NCBI RefSeq assembly: GCF_000226215.1
Contig: NZ_AGFF01000025.1
Span: 1 to 38,373 of the forward strand
Length of the DNA: 38,373 bases
DNA from: Dietzia alimentaria 72
Lineage (GTDB): Bacteria > Actinomycetota > Actinomycetes > Mycobacteriales > Mycobacteriaceae
Reading direction: 5' to 3'
Made by a program: the position numbers and the translations under genes. The notes beneath the pieces were generated by a model. That model had not been told where the DNA came from, searched no databases, and worked only from the letters and a program-made list of their open reading frames with translations. Positions 23,531-31,182 of this stretch are shown piece after piece. Position 1 is the stretch's first letter. Every line of letters starts with the position of its first letter.

Positions 23531-24889
23531 ATGACCAGAACACTTGCGGCCGCGCCAGCAGGAAGCGACCTGACCCCCGTTCCCGGGGACGGCGGGCTGC
23601 CGCTGCTGGGCCACGGACTGAAATACCTGCGGGATCCGATGGAGCTGTGGAAGGGCCGCTACCACCGCTTCGGGCCCGTTTCCTGGTTCAAGGCCTTCGG
23701 CCGACCCTTCGTGGCATTACTGGGACCAGAGGCTGCCCACGTGGTGCTGACCAACCGGGACAAGGCCTTTGCGAACGGCGACGGCTGGCGGTTCCTCATC
23801 GGGCCGTTCTTCGACCGGGGGCTCATGCTGCTGGACTTCGACGAGCACCTCTCGCATCGACGACTGATGCAGGAGGCTTTCACCAACGATCGCCTCGCCC
23901 GCTATGCGGCAGCGCTGGATCCCGCAGTCAGGAGGGCGATCGAGAACTGGCAGCCCGGTGAGTCGGTGAAGGTCTACCCCGAACTCAAGAAGCTGACCCT
24001 CAACCTGGCCGTCGAGGTGTTTATGGGCGGCGCACCCGGGGCCAGTCAAGAGCGTCTCGACGAGATCAACTCCTCGTTCATCGACTGCGTCCAGGCCGCC
24101 ACCGCCCTGGTGCGGTACCCCGTCCCGGGCGGGCGCTGGCACCGTGGACTCGTGGGCCGACGCCGCCTCGAGGCATTCCTGCGCGAGTACCTCCCCGCCC
24201 GCAGAGCGGGCGATGGGGACGATCTGTTCTCGGTACTGTGCCGGGTCGAGGTCGACGGCGAGAGATTTGACGACGACGACGTGATCAGCCACATGATCTT
24301 CCTGCTCATGGCGGCCCACGACACCTCGACCATCACTCTGTCCACGATGATGCAATACCTCGGGCAGCACCCGGAGTGGCAGCAGCGCTGCAGGGAGGAG
24401 TCGCTCGCGATCGACACGGACTCGATCAGCTTCGACCAACTGTCCGAACTGGAATCGCTCGACCTGGTGATGAAGGAGTCGCTGCGGCTCGTCTCGCCCG
24501 TCCCGGCGATTGTCCGCAAAACCGTCAAGGACACCGAGGTCCTGGGGCACTTCATCCCGGCCAAGACCATGGTGGCGATTGCCCCCTACTTCACCCATCA
24601 CCTCGATGAGTACTGGCCCGACCCCGACAGCTTCGATCCCGGCCGGTTCTCCGCTGAACGCCGAGAGGACAAGATTCACCGACTGGCCTGGCAGCCGTTC
24701 GGTGGCGGGGTCCACAAGTGTATCGGCATGCACTTTGCCGGTGCCGAGATCAAGATCGTGCTCCATCACCTACTGCGCAACTTCGAATGGCACGTGGACC
24801 CGGACTATCGGGCTCCGATGGACATGAAGTCATTGCCGTACCCCAGGGATGGGCAGCCGGTGCGGCTCACGCGCCTGCACAACGGCTAA
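23531..24889 (+). CDS. Cytochrome P450 (CYP136-like)
   Basis: A 452-aa heme-thiolate monooxygenase. Key motifs: I-helix FLLMAAHDTSTITL, where His-Asp-Thr replaces the more usual Gly-x-Asp-Thr; ExxR in KESLRLV; FDPGRFS in the PERF region; and the heme loop PFGGGVHKCIGMHFAGAE with Cys397 as the thiolate ligand. AAHDT-type I-helices occur in CYP51-like and CYP136-like sterol- or lipid-related P450s, which together with the adjacent TetR suggests CYP136, but I am only moderately sure of the subfamily. The ATG at 23531 has AGGAGGA. Redox partners are not encoded next to it. Confidence 0.92.
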   Translation: MTRTLAAAPAGSDLTPVPGDGGLPLLGHGLKYLRDPMELWKGRYHRFGPVSWFKAFGRPFVALLGPEAAHVVLTNRDKAFANGDGWRFLIGPFFDRGLMLLDFDEHLSHRRLMQEAFTNDRLARYAAALDPAVRRAIENWQPGESVKVYPELKKLTLNLAVEVFMGGAPGASQERLDEINSSFIDCVQAATALVRYPVPGGRWHRGLVGRRRLEAFLREYLPARRAGDGDDLFSVLCRVEVDGERFDDDDVISHMIFLLMAAHDTSTITLSTMMQYLGQHPEWQQRCREESLAIDTDSISFDQLSELESLDLVMKESLRLVSPVPAIVRKTVKDTEVLGHFIPAKTMVAIAPYFTHHLDEYWPDPDSFDPGRFSAERREDKIHRLAWQPFGGGVHKCIGMHFAGAEIKIVLHHLLRNFEWHVDPDYRAPMDMKSLPYPRDGQPVRLTRLHNG

Positions 24890-24921
24890 AGGCGACCATC
24901 CGTGGGCGCTAGACGCCTATT

Positions 24922-25920
24922 GTGAACCTCGTGCCCGCCTCGAGAACGCGCTGTGTAGCGCTCGCCCTGACGGTTTCCGTCGTCACCGCGGCAACGGCCT
25001 GCACGACTGGTGGACGGACGGACGAACAGGCCACGCAACTTCCCGCTGTCACGGCGGCGGAGGTGCGAGATGAGGCCCTGGTTGAGCGGGCTGAGGTGAT
25101 TATCGAGCGCATCGCCTACCCGACCCGTGGGGAAGCCGACCCGGACCAGAACTGGGGTGATCTATACCTGCCCGTCGGTGAGCACGCCGAAGACTCTGTC
25201 CCCTTGGTGGTGCTGATCCACGGCGGTTCGTGGGCATCGCAGCTCGGTGCCGCCGTCATGGATGACTACGCCCGTGATCTGGTCAAACGTGGCATGGCTG
25301 TCTACAACATCGAGTACCGCCGCGTCGGCTCCGGCGGCGGCTGGCCGACCACGTTCAGCGACGTCGCTCACGCGCTCGATCACGTGATTGAGATCGACCG
25401 GCAGTACCCGGAGCTGACCACTGACGACGAGCTCGTCGTGGGCCACAGTGCCGGGGCGCAGCTGGCTATGTGGGCAGGCACCCGGCATGCGTTGGAAGAC
25501 AACGAGGTCGGCAGCAAACCGGCGTTCCGCCCGACGCGGGTGATCTCCCTCGCCGGCCCGTTGGACATGACCTACGCGGCAACCCATGGTGATGACCGCA
25601 TCGTTGCCGTCCTGGGCGGTCCACCGGACAAGGTCCCCGAGCGCTACACCTCGGTCGATCCCATCCAGAACATCGACCCGGACGTCCCGGTCGTCGCGAT
25701 TCACGGCACCGCCGACACGTTGGTCTCGCCCACGAACTCAGAGCGTTACATCGCGGCGGTGAAGCGTGCGGGCGGGATCGGTGTTCTCACATTGGCGGGT
25801 GGCGAGGACCACGTCTCCCTGGTGAACAGCGATTCACCCTGGTACGGCCCGATTCTGGACATCATCACCGACACGTCGGAGAAGTCCGTTGACGAGCTCG
25901 GCGACAAGTACTCCGGCTAG
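24922..25920 (+). CDS. Alpha/beta hydrolase lipoprotein (esterase/lipase type)
   Basis: A 332-aa protein with a signal peptide ending in an imperfect lipobox at Cys27 (AATAC), so it is probably a surface-anchored lipoprotein. The mature domain is of the BD-FAE/hormone-sensitive-lipase kind. It has an oxyanion HGGSW, the nucleophile elbow GHSAG (Ser176), Asp in IHGTADTLVSP and His in GEDHVSL. It probably hydrolyses short-chain or lipid esters outside the cytoplasm. It starts 32 bp after the P450 gene on the same strand and may be co-transcribed with it. Start GTG at 24922. Confidence 0.88.
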   Translation: MNLVPASRTRCVALALTVSVVTAATACTTGGRTDEQATQLPAVTAAEVRDEALVERAEVIIERIAYPTRGEADPDQNWGDLYLPVGEHAEDSVPLVVLIHGGSWASQLGAAVMDDYARDLVKRGMAVYNIEYRRVGSGGGWPTTFSDVAHALDHVIEIDRQYPELTTDDELVVGHSAGAQLAMWAGTRHALEDNEVGSKPAFRPTRVISLAGPLDMTYAATHGDDRIVAVLGGPPDKVPERYTSVDPIQNIDPDVPVVAIHGTADTLVSPTNSERYIAAVKRAGGIGVLTLAGGEDHVSLVNSDSPWYGPILDIITDTSEKSVDELGDKYSG

Positions 25921-25949
25921 ATATCCCACCCAGCGTGACGAGGAACCGA

Positions 25950-26285
25950 ATGGTAGACACCACCGAGCTGCGGAATGCCTTTGAGGCGGTCCGGGACCAG
26001 TTCGAGCACTACCGGGCCTCCGTGTCCACCGCGATCGAGGAGCGTCCAGCCGGCGAGCTGTCGCGGGCTCTGGACGCGATTCTTCCCGACCTCGTCTTCT
26101 ACGAAGGGCAGGCGTTCGCCGCTGGGCTCGGGCTCGCCCGACTGGATGCCGGCAGCGGGCCGGCGGAGGTGTCCGAGGAGTTGGCGCGTGGTCTCATCGA
26201 GCAGCAGGCCGCCCGGCGTGGTGCTGACTACCTTGCAGGGTTCGCCCGGGTGCTCGCCCGCGCGAACCAGGAACTCCCCGACTAG
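25950..26285 (+). CDS. Small hypothetical protein
   Basis: An acidic, mostly helical 111-aa protein with no family I recognise (VDTTELRNAFEAVRDQFEHY at the start). It contains no Cys or membrane segment. The ATG at 25950 with GAGGA upstream is preferred over a GTG at 25935. It lies 29 bp after the lipoprotein esterase and is closed by a strong hairpin, so it is the last gene of the P450-esterase transcription unit if that is one operon. Confidence 0.7.
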   Translation: MVDTTELRNAFEAVRDQFEHYRASVSTAIEERPAGELSRALDAILPDLVFYEGQAFAAGLGLARLDAGSGPAEVSEELARGLIEQQAARRGADYLAGFARVLARANQELPD

Positions 26286-26311
26286 ACGGGACGGCCCGCG
26301 GCGAAGTCAGG

Positions 26312-26344
26312 GCACCCCGGCCCGTGGGTGACGGGCCGGGGTGC
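26312..26344 (+). terminator. 14-bp perfect hairpin terminator
   Basis: The arms at 26312-26325 and 26331-26344 pair exactly around a five-base loop GGGTG, 27 bp after the stop of the small hypothetical gene. No U-tract is present. It also lies just downstream of the minus-strand 59-aa gene, so it could act in both directions. Confidence 0.8.
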
Positions 26345-26363
26345 TCTGCGAGTTCGGGGTGCC

Positions 26364-26543
26364 TCAGCTGAGGCCTTCGGGCATGAGGCCGCCTAGCAGG
26401 TCGGCCGGGAGGCTGCCGGTCAGCGAGTCGCCGCTGCCGCCACCGCTGCCCTGCGAGATCAGTGAGCCGAGGCCGAGCGAACCGAGAATGGGGGCCGCCA
26501 GCGAACCTATGGCGAGCGATCCGAGTGAACCAGTTGAACCCAT
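26364..26543 (-). CDS. 59-aa Gly-Ser-Leu repeat peptide
   Basis: A 59-aa peptide with a repeated GSL unit (GSLGSLAIGSL, then GSLGLGSL), a Gly/Ser linker (SQGSGGGSGDSL) and a C-terminus LPADLLGGLMPEGLS. The ATG at 26543 has AAAGGAA upstream. There is no signal peptide, Cys or charged cluster, and very few charged residues. The composition fits a membrane-active or envelope-associated small protein. Some corynebacterial outer-membrane peptides are similarly short, lack a signal and are Ser-rich, but I see no direct homology. A CRP/GlxR-like palindrome lies 40-53 bp upstream. It is a real gene if the start site is correct, since codon bias and a hairpin just downstream support it. Confidence 0.6.
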   Translation of the reverse strand: MGSTGSLGSLAIGSLAAPILGSLGLGSLISQGSGGGSGDSLTGSLPADLLGGLMPEGLS

Positions 26544-26582
26544 GGAAGTGTTCCTTTCGACGGGGGCGTCATGTGACCTGGG

Positions 26583-26596
26583 GTGATCCAGATCAC
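26583..26596. promoter_or_regulatory. CRP/GlxR-like palindrome
   Basis: GTGATCCAGATCAC has the GTGA-N6-TCAC form of CRP and GlxR sites (consensus TGTGA-N6-TCACA), with 6-bp arms and a 2-bp centre. It lies in the divergent region, 40 bp upstream of the 59-aa gene start and 153 bp before the SDR gene start. Confidence 0.5.
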
Positions 26597-26748
26597 TCGC
26601 ACGATGGTAACAGGGTTTTCTTTGTGGTCCCCATGCTGCGGGCGAGGTGGCGTCACAAGATCGTCGGTCTGATACTGGGTGCAGTACCACCGGGTGGACG
26701 ACACCGCCGGGTGCACGGGTATCCGAACGGGGAACAGAGGAGCAGTAC

Positions 26749-27519
26749 ATGGCATCGATCTTCATCTCGGGTGGCGCGGCCGGAATCGGCCTGGCCACGG
26801 CTGAGCGATTCGGTCGCGAGGGCTGGACCGTCGGGGTCTACGACGTGGACAAGGCCGCGCTCGCCGAGGTGCAGGCCAAGCACCCGGAATGGATCACCGG
26901 CGAACTCGATGTCCGCGACGCCGAGCAGTGGGATCGGGCGCTGAAAGACTTCACCTCGCACACTGGGGGAAGGCTCGATGTCCTGGACAACAACGCGGGT
27001 GTTCTGGTGGCCGGCGATCTCGCGGATATCTCACCGGCCGCGGTGAAGTCCCAGATCGACATCGATGTATTGGGTGTCACGCTCGGCGCGCAGGCGGCGC
27101 TCCCTTACCTCAAGGCGACCCCGGGATCGCACCTGGTGAACCTCGTCTCGGCGTCGGCGGTGTACGGGCAGCCCGGCATCGCCACCTACAGCGCGGCCAA
27201 GTTCTACGTCGGCGGCCTGACAGAGGCGCTCGAGCTCGAGTGGTCCAAGTACGGCGTGCGGGCGGTCGGCATCTGGCCACTCTGGGCCAAGACGGCCCTC
27301 GCTGACCCCAACGCCAAGAGCACCAAGACGCTCGGTATCCGCATCACGCCGGAGCAGGTCGCGGACACGGTCTGGCGGTCTGTCCACCCCACGGTCCTCG
27401 ACCGCCGACTGCATCGCACGTCGTACTCGGTCGGTGCCCAGACCACGGTGCTCGCCAACATTTCCAAGTTCTCGCCCAACTTCGCCACCCGGCTGGTCAA
27501 CAAGTACCTCGCGGGGTAG
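26749..27519 (+). CDS. SDR family oxidoreductase
   Basis: A 256-aa short-chain dehydrogenase. GGAAGIG is at residues 8-14, the Asp-rich strand end (YDVDKAAL) favours NAD, NNAG is at 81-84, and the active site has VSASAVYG with YSAAK at 147-151. The long C-terminus (RRLHRTSYSVGAQTTVLA) resembles actinobacterial SDRs annotated as oxidoreductases of lipid or short-chain alcohols. The ATG at 26749 has GAGGAG seven bases upstream. The MFS transporter gene follows after about 48 bp on the same strand, so the pair may take up and oxidise one substrate. Confidence 0.87.
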   Translation: MASIFISGGAAGIGLATAERFGREGWTVGVYDVDKAALAEVQAKHPEWITGELDVRDAEQWDRALKDFTSHTGGRLDVLDNNAGVLVAGDLADISPAAVKSQIDIDVLGVTLGAQAALPYLKATPGSHLVNLVSASAVYGQPGIATYSAAKFYVGGLTEALELEWSKYGVRAVGIWPLWAKTALADPNAKSTKTLGIRITPEQVADTVWRSVHPTVLDRRLHRTSYSVGAQTTVLANISKFSPNFATRLVNKYLAG

Positions 27520-27566
27520 TTGCCCGTTGATCACACAGCGTTACGCAGAGGAGGAGCACGGCCACG

Positions 27567-28985
27567 GTGGACGCATCACCTGAATCCGAGGTCAGCGGTG
27601 TGATGGACGGGGGCAAGGCGCCGATGGATACCGTGCCTCGCCACCGGATCATCCTTGCATCGCTCATCGGAACGACGATCGAGTTCTACGACTTCTACAT
27701 CTTCGCGACGGCCGCGGTGTCGGTGTTCCCGCTGCTGTTCTTCGCTGGCGGCGACTCGGGGACGGCGCTGCTCGCCTCGATGGCTACTTTCGGCACGGCG
27801 TTCATCGCGCGACCGCTGGGCTCGGTGGTCTTCGGGCACTACGGCGACCGGCTGGGCCGGAAGGTCACCCTGGTCGGCGCGTTGTTGACGATGGGAATCG
27901 CCACTTTCCTCATCGGGCTGTTGCCCACCATCCACCAGATCGGATTGTGGGCGCCGGCGATGCTGACCGTGATGCGCTTTTTCCAGGGCATCGGACTGGG
28001 CGGCGAGTGGTCGGGAGCGGCGCTGCTGGCCTCCGAGACCGCGGCGCCCGGAAAGCGGGCATTCGCGGCGATGTGGCCCCAACTCGGTGCGCCGTTCGGG
28101 TTCATCCTGGCCAATGGTCTTTTCCTGGTCCTGACGACGGTCTTCGTCTACGACTCCACCGCGTCCGACCTCTCGGACCCGTTCCTGGTGTGGGGGTGGC
28201 GACTGCCGTTCCTGCTGTCCGTGGTGATGGTGGGCGTGGGTCTGTACGTCCGCCTGCGCATCGAGGAGACCCCGGTGTTCGCCACGGCGATCGCCCAGAA
28301 CGAGCGGGTCAAGACGCCCGTGTGGGAAGTCTTCGCCAGAAACTGGCGGGAAGTCATCCTCGGCACGTTCATCATGCTGGCCACCTATGGCTTGTTCTAC
28401 CTCATGACCACGTGGATCCTGTCGTTCGCGATCGGCGGCGAGGGCACCGGCGGCCTCGGCTACGGCTACCGGTCGTTCCTCGTCATCCAGCTGATCGCGA
28501 TCCTGTTGTTCGCGGCGTTCATCCCGCTCGCCGGCTATCTGGCGGACCGGTTCGGTCGACGCACGATGCTCATCACCACCACGGTCGGCATCATCCTGTT
28601 CGGCCTGTCGTTCGGCTGGTGGCTCAACCCCGACGCCATGGGAACCGGCGACGACGTGGATGTGGTGCGCATGGTGATGTTCCTGAGCGTCGGCATGGCG
28701 CTGATGGGTCTGACGTTCGGACCGATGTCAGCGGTACTGCCCGAGTTGTTTCCCACCAACACCCGGTACACGGGCTCGGGAGTGGCGTACAACTTCTCCG
28801 CCATCCTGGGCGCGGCGCTCACGCCGTTCGTCGCGGTGTGGCTGGTGCAGCACTACTCGGTGTCCTTCGTGGGCTACTACCTGGTCGGGCTGGCCATGCT
28901 GACCATCATCTCGCTCGTCCTCGCGCCGGAGACCAGCGAGAAGTCGCTCTACACCGACGCTGCAGAGCGCCAGTGGCGCCAGTAG
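27567..28985 (+). CDS. MFS transporter, MHS (metabolite:H+ symporter) family
   Basis: A 472-aa 12-helix permease. N-terminal IGTTIEFYDFYIFATAA and the helix 2-3 loop GHYGDRLGRKVTLV are the MHS hallmarks seen in ShiA, KgtP and ProP. FQGIGLGGEWSGAALLASE follows in helix 4, and the repeated loop YLADRFGRRTM occurs in the second half. Symport of an organic acid, shikimate or compatible solute with protons is likely. Start GTG at 27567 has GAGGAGG about 11 bases upstream; a GTG near 27600 is an alternative. It probably forms an operon with the upstream SDR and converges on the stress-protein gene. Confidence 0.9.
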   Translation: MDASPESEVSGVMDGGKAPMDTVPRHRIILASLIGTTIEFYDFYIFATAAVSVFPLLFFAGGDSGTALLASMATFGTAFIARPLGSVVFGHYGDRLGRKVTLVGALLTMGIATFLIGLLPTIHQIGLWAPAMLTVMRFFQGIGLGGEWSGAALLASETAAPGKRAFAAMWPQLGAPFGFILANGLFLVLTTVFVYDSTASDLSDPFLVWGWRLPFLLSVVMVGVGLYVRLRIEETPVFATAIAQNERVKTPVWEVFARNWREVILGTFIMLATYGLFYLMTTWILSFAIGGEGTGGLGYGYRSFLVIQLIAILLFAAFIPLAGYLADRFGRRTMLITTTVGIILFGLSFGWWLNPDAMGTGDDVDVVRMVMFLSVGMALMGLTFGPMSAVLPELFPTNTRYTGSGVAYNFSAILGAALTPFVAVWLVQHYSVSFVGYYLVGLAMLTIISLVLAPETSEKSLYTDAAERQWRQ

Positions 28986-29034
28986 CGCTGGTAGCGCCTG
29001 CAGTGCCCGAAGCCGGCCGGGGGAGCGCGGGCCT

Positions 29035-29469
29035 CTAGTCGGAAGCGTTCCGCGGCATCACGACGACCGGGCAGCGGGCGTGCGCCACCACGTGCTGACT
29101 CACCGACCCGAGCAGCAACCCGGCGAAACCGCCCCGGCCGCGACTGCCCACCACGAGGAGCTGGGCCCGGGCTGAGCCGTCGACCAGTGCCTCGGCGGGG
29201 TGACCCTGAACCACGTACTGCTCGACCGACGCGTCGGAGCCCAATGCCTCGCGCACGGTGTCGGCCAACACTTCCTTCGCGCGCTTCTCGAGCTCGGTGG
29301 GGTTCTCCCAGGCGGCCATCCCGTACGGGCCGAACTGCGTGGGGATCTCGTAGGCGGCCACGACCTGCAGCGGTGCGTCGATAGCGCGGGCATGCTCTGC
29401 GGCCCAGCGCAGGGCTCGTACGGAATCCTGCCCGCCGTCCACTCCGACGATGACCGGTGTGCTGCTCAT
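29035..29469 (-). CDS. Universal stress protein, UspA family
   Basis: A 144-aa single-domain Usp. It begins with VIVGVDGGQDSVRALRWAAE (nucleotide-contacting Asp at the end of strand 1) and ends with the ATP-binding loop VVGSRGRGGFAGLLLGSVSQ then HARCPVVVMP. This is the G-2x-G-9x-G-S form that binds ATP. Members help survival in stasis, hypoxia or redox stress. GGAGGT lies 10 bases upstream of the ATG. A 13-bp palindrome (GTGAACAGTTCAC, 29494-29506) lies just upstream and could be an operator. Confidence 0.93.
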   Translation of the reverse strand: MSSTPVIVGVDGGQDSVRALRWAAEHARAIDAPLQVVAAYEIPTQFGPYGMAAWENPTELEKRAKEVLADTVREALGSDASVEQYVVQGHPAEALVDGSARAQLLVVGSRGRGGFAGLLLGSVSQHVVAHARCPVVVMPRNASD

Positions 29470-29797
29470 GAGTCGCTCTACCTCCGTGTGACGGTGAACA
29501 GTTCACGCCGGGACTGTCGTATCCCGACGACGCCCCGATCGTATCCACGAACGGCCCGGGTATCGCGGGATATAGGTCGAGGAGGTAGGTGCGCTACCGG
29601 CATCTCGGCGGTCAGTCCGGTGCCGGCGATCGTCGTCGTTGTCGTCGTCGTTCTCTCCGGGCACCGCCCGGCCGAGCTGAACAGCAGATGAGTGCGACCC
29701 GGCTGACCTCGGCCGTTGGCTGCGTTCCCTTGCGCGGGTGGCCCGGGTGAGTAGGTTGGGCACTTCATCCCCACTCGAACCGAGGAGACCCCGGGTT
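29470..29797. other. Divergent intergenic region between the stress-protein and ATP-grasp genes
   Basis: About 330 bp with no convincing gene. It holds the palindrome GTGAACAGTTCAC (29494-29506), an inverted repeat CGGGA-N8-TCCCG (29509-29526) and a short GTC-triplet run near 29632-29655. Promoters for both genes must lie here, but no hexamer pair stands out. Confidence 0.5.
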
Positions 29798-31090
29798 TTG
29801 CATACTCCCACCGCAGCTGCCGAGAAGTCCGGCTCCATGCCGTCCACCACGCGTGATGCTCACGCGGACCGACGCGACCCCGACAAGGGCTACGTGGCGC
29901 TTCTTGGCTGGGCGCCCGGTGCGGTGGACGCCGTCGACCGGTTCGACCGCCGCTACGTGGTGGTGGCCCCCGCCTGGGCCGAGGATTACTGCCGCGAGCA
30001 CGGCATCCCCTACGTTCCCTGGGACTTCGAACGGCTCAACGACCGCTCCCTGGAGATCGCCGAGACCCTCAGGGACATGGGCGTCGACGTGGCGATCCCG
30101 CTGTTCGAGGAGACCGTGGAGTGGGCGGGCGCCATCAACTCCATGCTCATGGACAACCCCACCCTGTACGGCCAGGCGCTGCTGCTGCGCGACAAGGCCC
30201 TGATGAAGCGTCGCGCCCAGCTCGGCGGCATCCGCGTGGGCATCTTCGAGGAGGCCCACGAGCGCGACGACGTGGTGCGCTTCCTCAAGCGCGTCAACCA
30301 GACGCTGCTCAAGCTCGACGGCGACCCCAACGACCCGATCCACCTCAAGGCCTTTGACAAGGCCGGGTGTCTCGGCCACCGCGTCATCAGCACGCCGGAC
30401 GAGGTCGACACCATCCCCGACGAAGAGTTCCCGGTATTGATGGAATCTCACCTCGACGGGTGGGAGTTCGCCGTCGAGGCCTGGGTGCATGACGGCAAGA
30501 TCGTGTTCCTCAACATCTCCGAGTACGTGCGGCTCGGGTACTCGGTGTTCGTTCCCGCCTCCCCGGAGCTGGAGAAGTACAGGCCCGAGATCACGCGGCA
30601 GCTCGAAAAGCTCATCAAAACCTTCGACATCAAATTCGGGTTCGTCCACCCCGAGTACTTCGTCACCAGCGACGGCGAGATGTACTTCGGCGAGGTGGCC
30701 TACCGTCCGCCGGGGTTCAAGGTCTTCGAACTGCTCGAGCGCGCCTACGGCTTCAACGCCTACCAGGCGCTCGTCCTCTCCTTTGACCCCAAGACCACTG
30801 CGGAGGAGATCGGGTCGTTCTTCCCCCGTGAGGTGGTGGATGCGACGGGCCACGCCGGCTGCTTTGGCGTCTACCCGCGGCGTCGCGTGGTCTCGGAACT
30901 CGAGATCCCGGAGGAGACCGAGGACCACCCGTACTTCGAGTCGCACGAACTCACCGCGCCGCTCGAGGAGACCGTCACCAAACGCACCGCGTTCGGCACC
31001 CACTGGGGCCTGGTCTACTTCTTCGGTGACGACGCTTACGAGATGCGCAGCGTCCTCTCCCGCCAAGAGGAGCTCGACTTCTACGTGTGA
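29798..31090 (+). CDS. ATP-grasp domain protein
   Basis: A 430-aa ATP-dependent carboxylate-amine ligase-type enzyme. The pre-ATP-grasp region (about residues 30-110) includes YVALLGWAPGAVDAVDRFD. The grasp core has LLLRDKALMKRRAQL, the Lys/Gly-rich PIHLKAFDKAGCLGHRV, then PVLMESHLDGWEFAVEAW. The Mg-ATP site is in HPEYFVTSDGEMYFGEVAYR, followed by PPG. ATP-grasp_4-type members join amino acids or peptides or activate carboxylates. The start is uncertain: TTG at 29798 with GAGGAG is favoured, ATG at 29837 is the alternative. The 664-aa unknown gene follows 92 bp downstream. I do not recognise the specific subfamily. Confidence 0.85.
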   Translation: MHTPTAAAEKSGSMPSTTRDAHADRRDPDKGYVALLGWAPGAVDAVDRFDRRYVVVAPAWAEDYCREHGIPYVPWDFERLNDRSLEIAETLRDMGVDVAIPLFEETVEWAGAINSMLMDNPTLYGQALLLRDKALMKRRAQLGGIRVGIFEEAHERDDVVRFLKRVNQTLLKLDGDPNDPIHLKAFDKAGCLGHRVISTPDEVDTIPDEEFPVLMESHLDGWEFAVEAWVHDGKIVFLNISEYVRLGYSVFVPASPELEKYRPEITRQLEKLIKTFDIKFGFVHPEYFVTSDGEMYFGEVAYRPPGFKVFELLERAYGFNAYQALVLSFDPKTTAEEIGSFFPREVVDATGHAGCFGVYPRRRVVSELEIPEETEDHPYFESHELTAPLEETVTKRTAFGTHWGLVYFFGDDAYEMRSVLSRQEELDFYV

Positions 31091-31182
31091 CGAGGCGGCT
31101 GGCGGCTCACACGCTGGGCCGACGCGGGTACGGTACCGGCAACGGGAAACGTCGCAGCAGGCGGGATTGAGAGTAGTGACCA

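Noticed and set aside
29632-29655. Triplet repeat of GTC units as a microsatellite
   Set aside because: Short and imperfect; consistent with GC-rich triplet bias.
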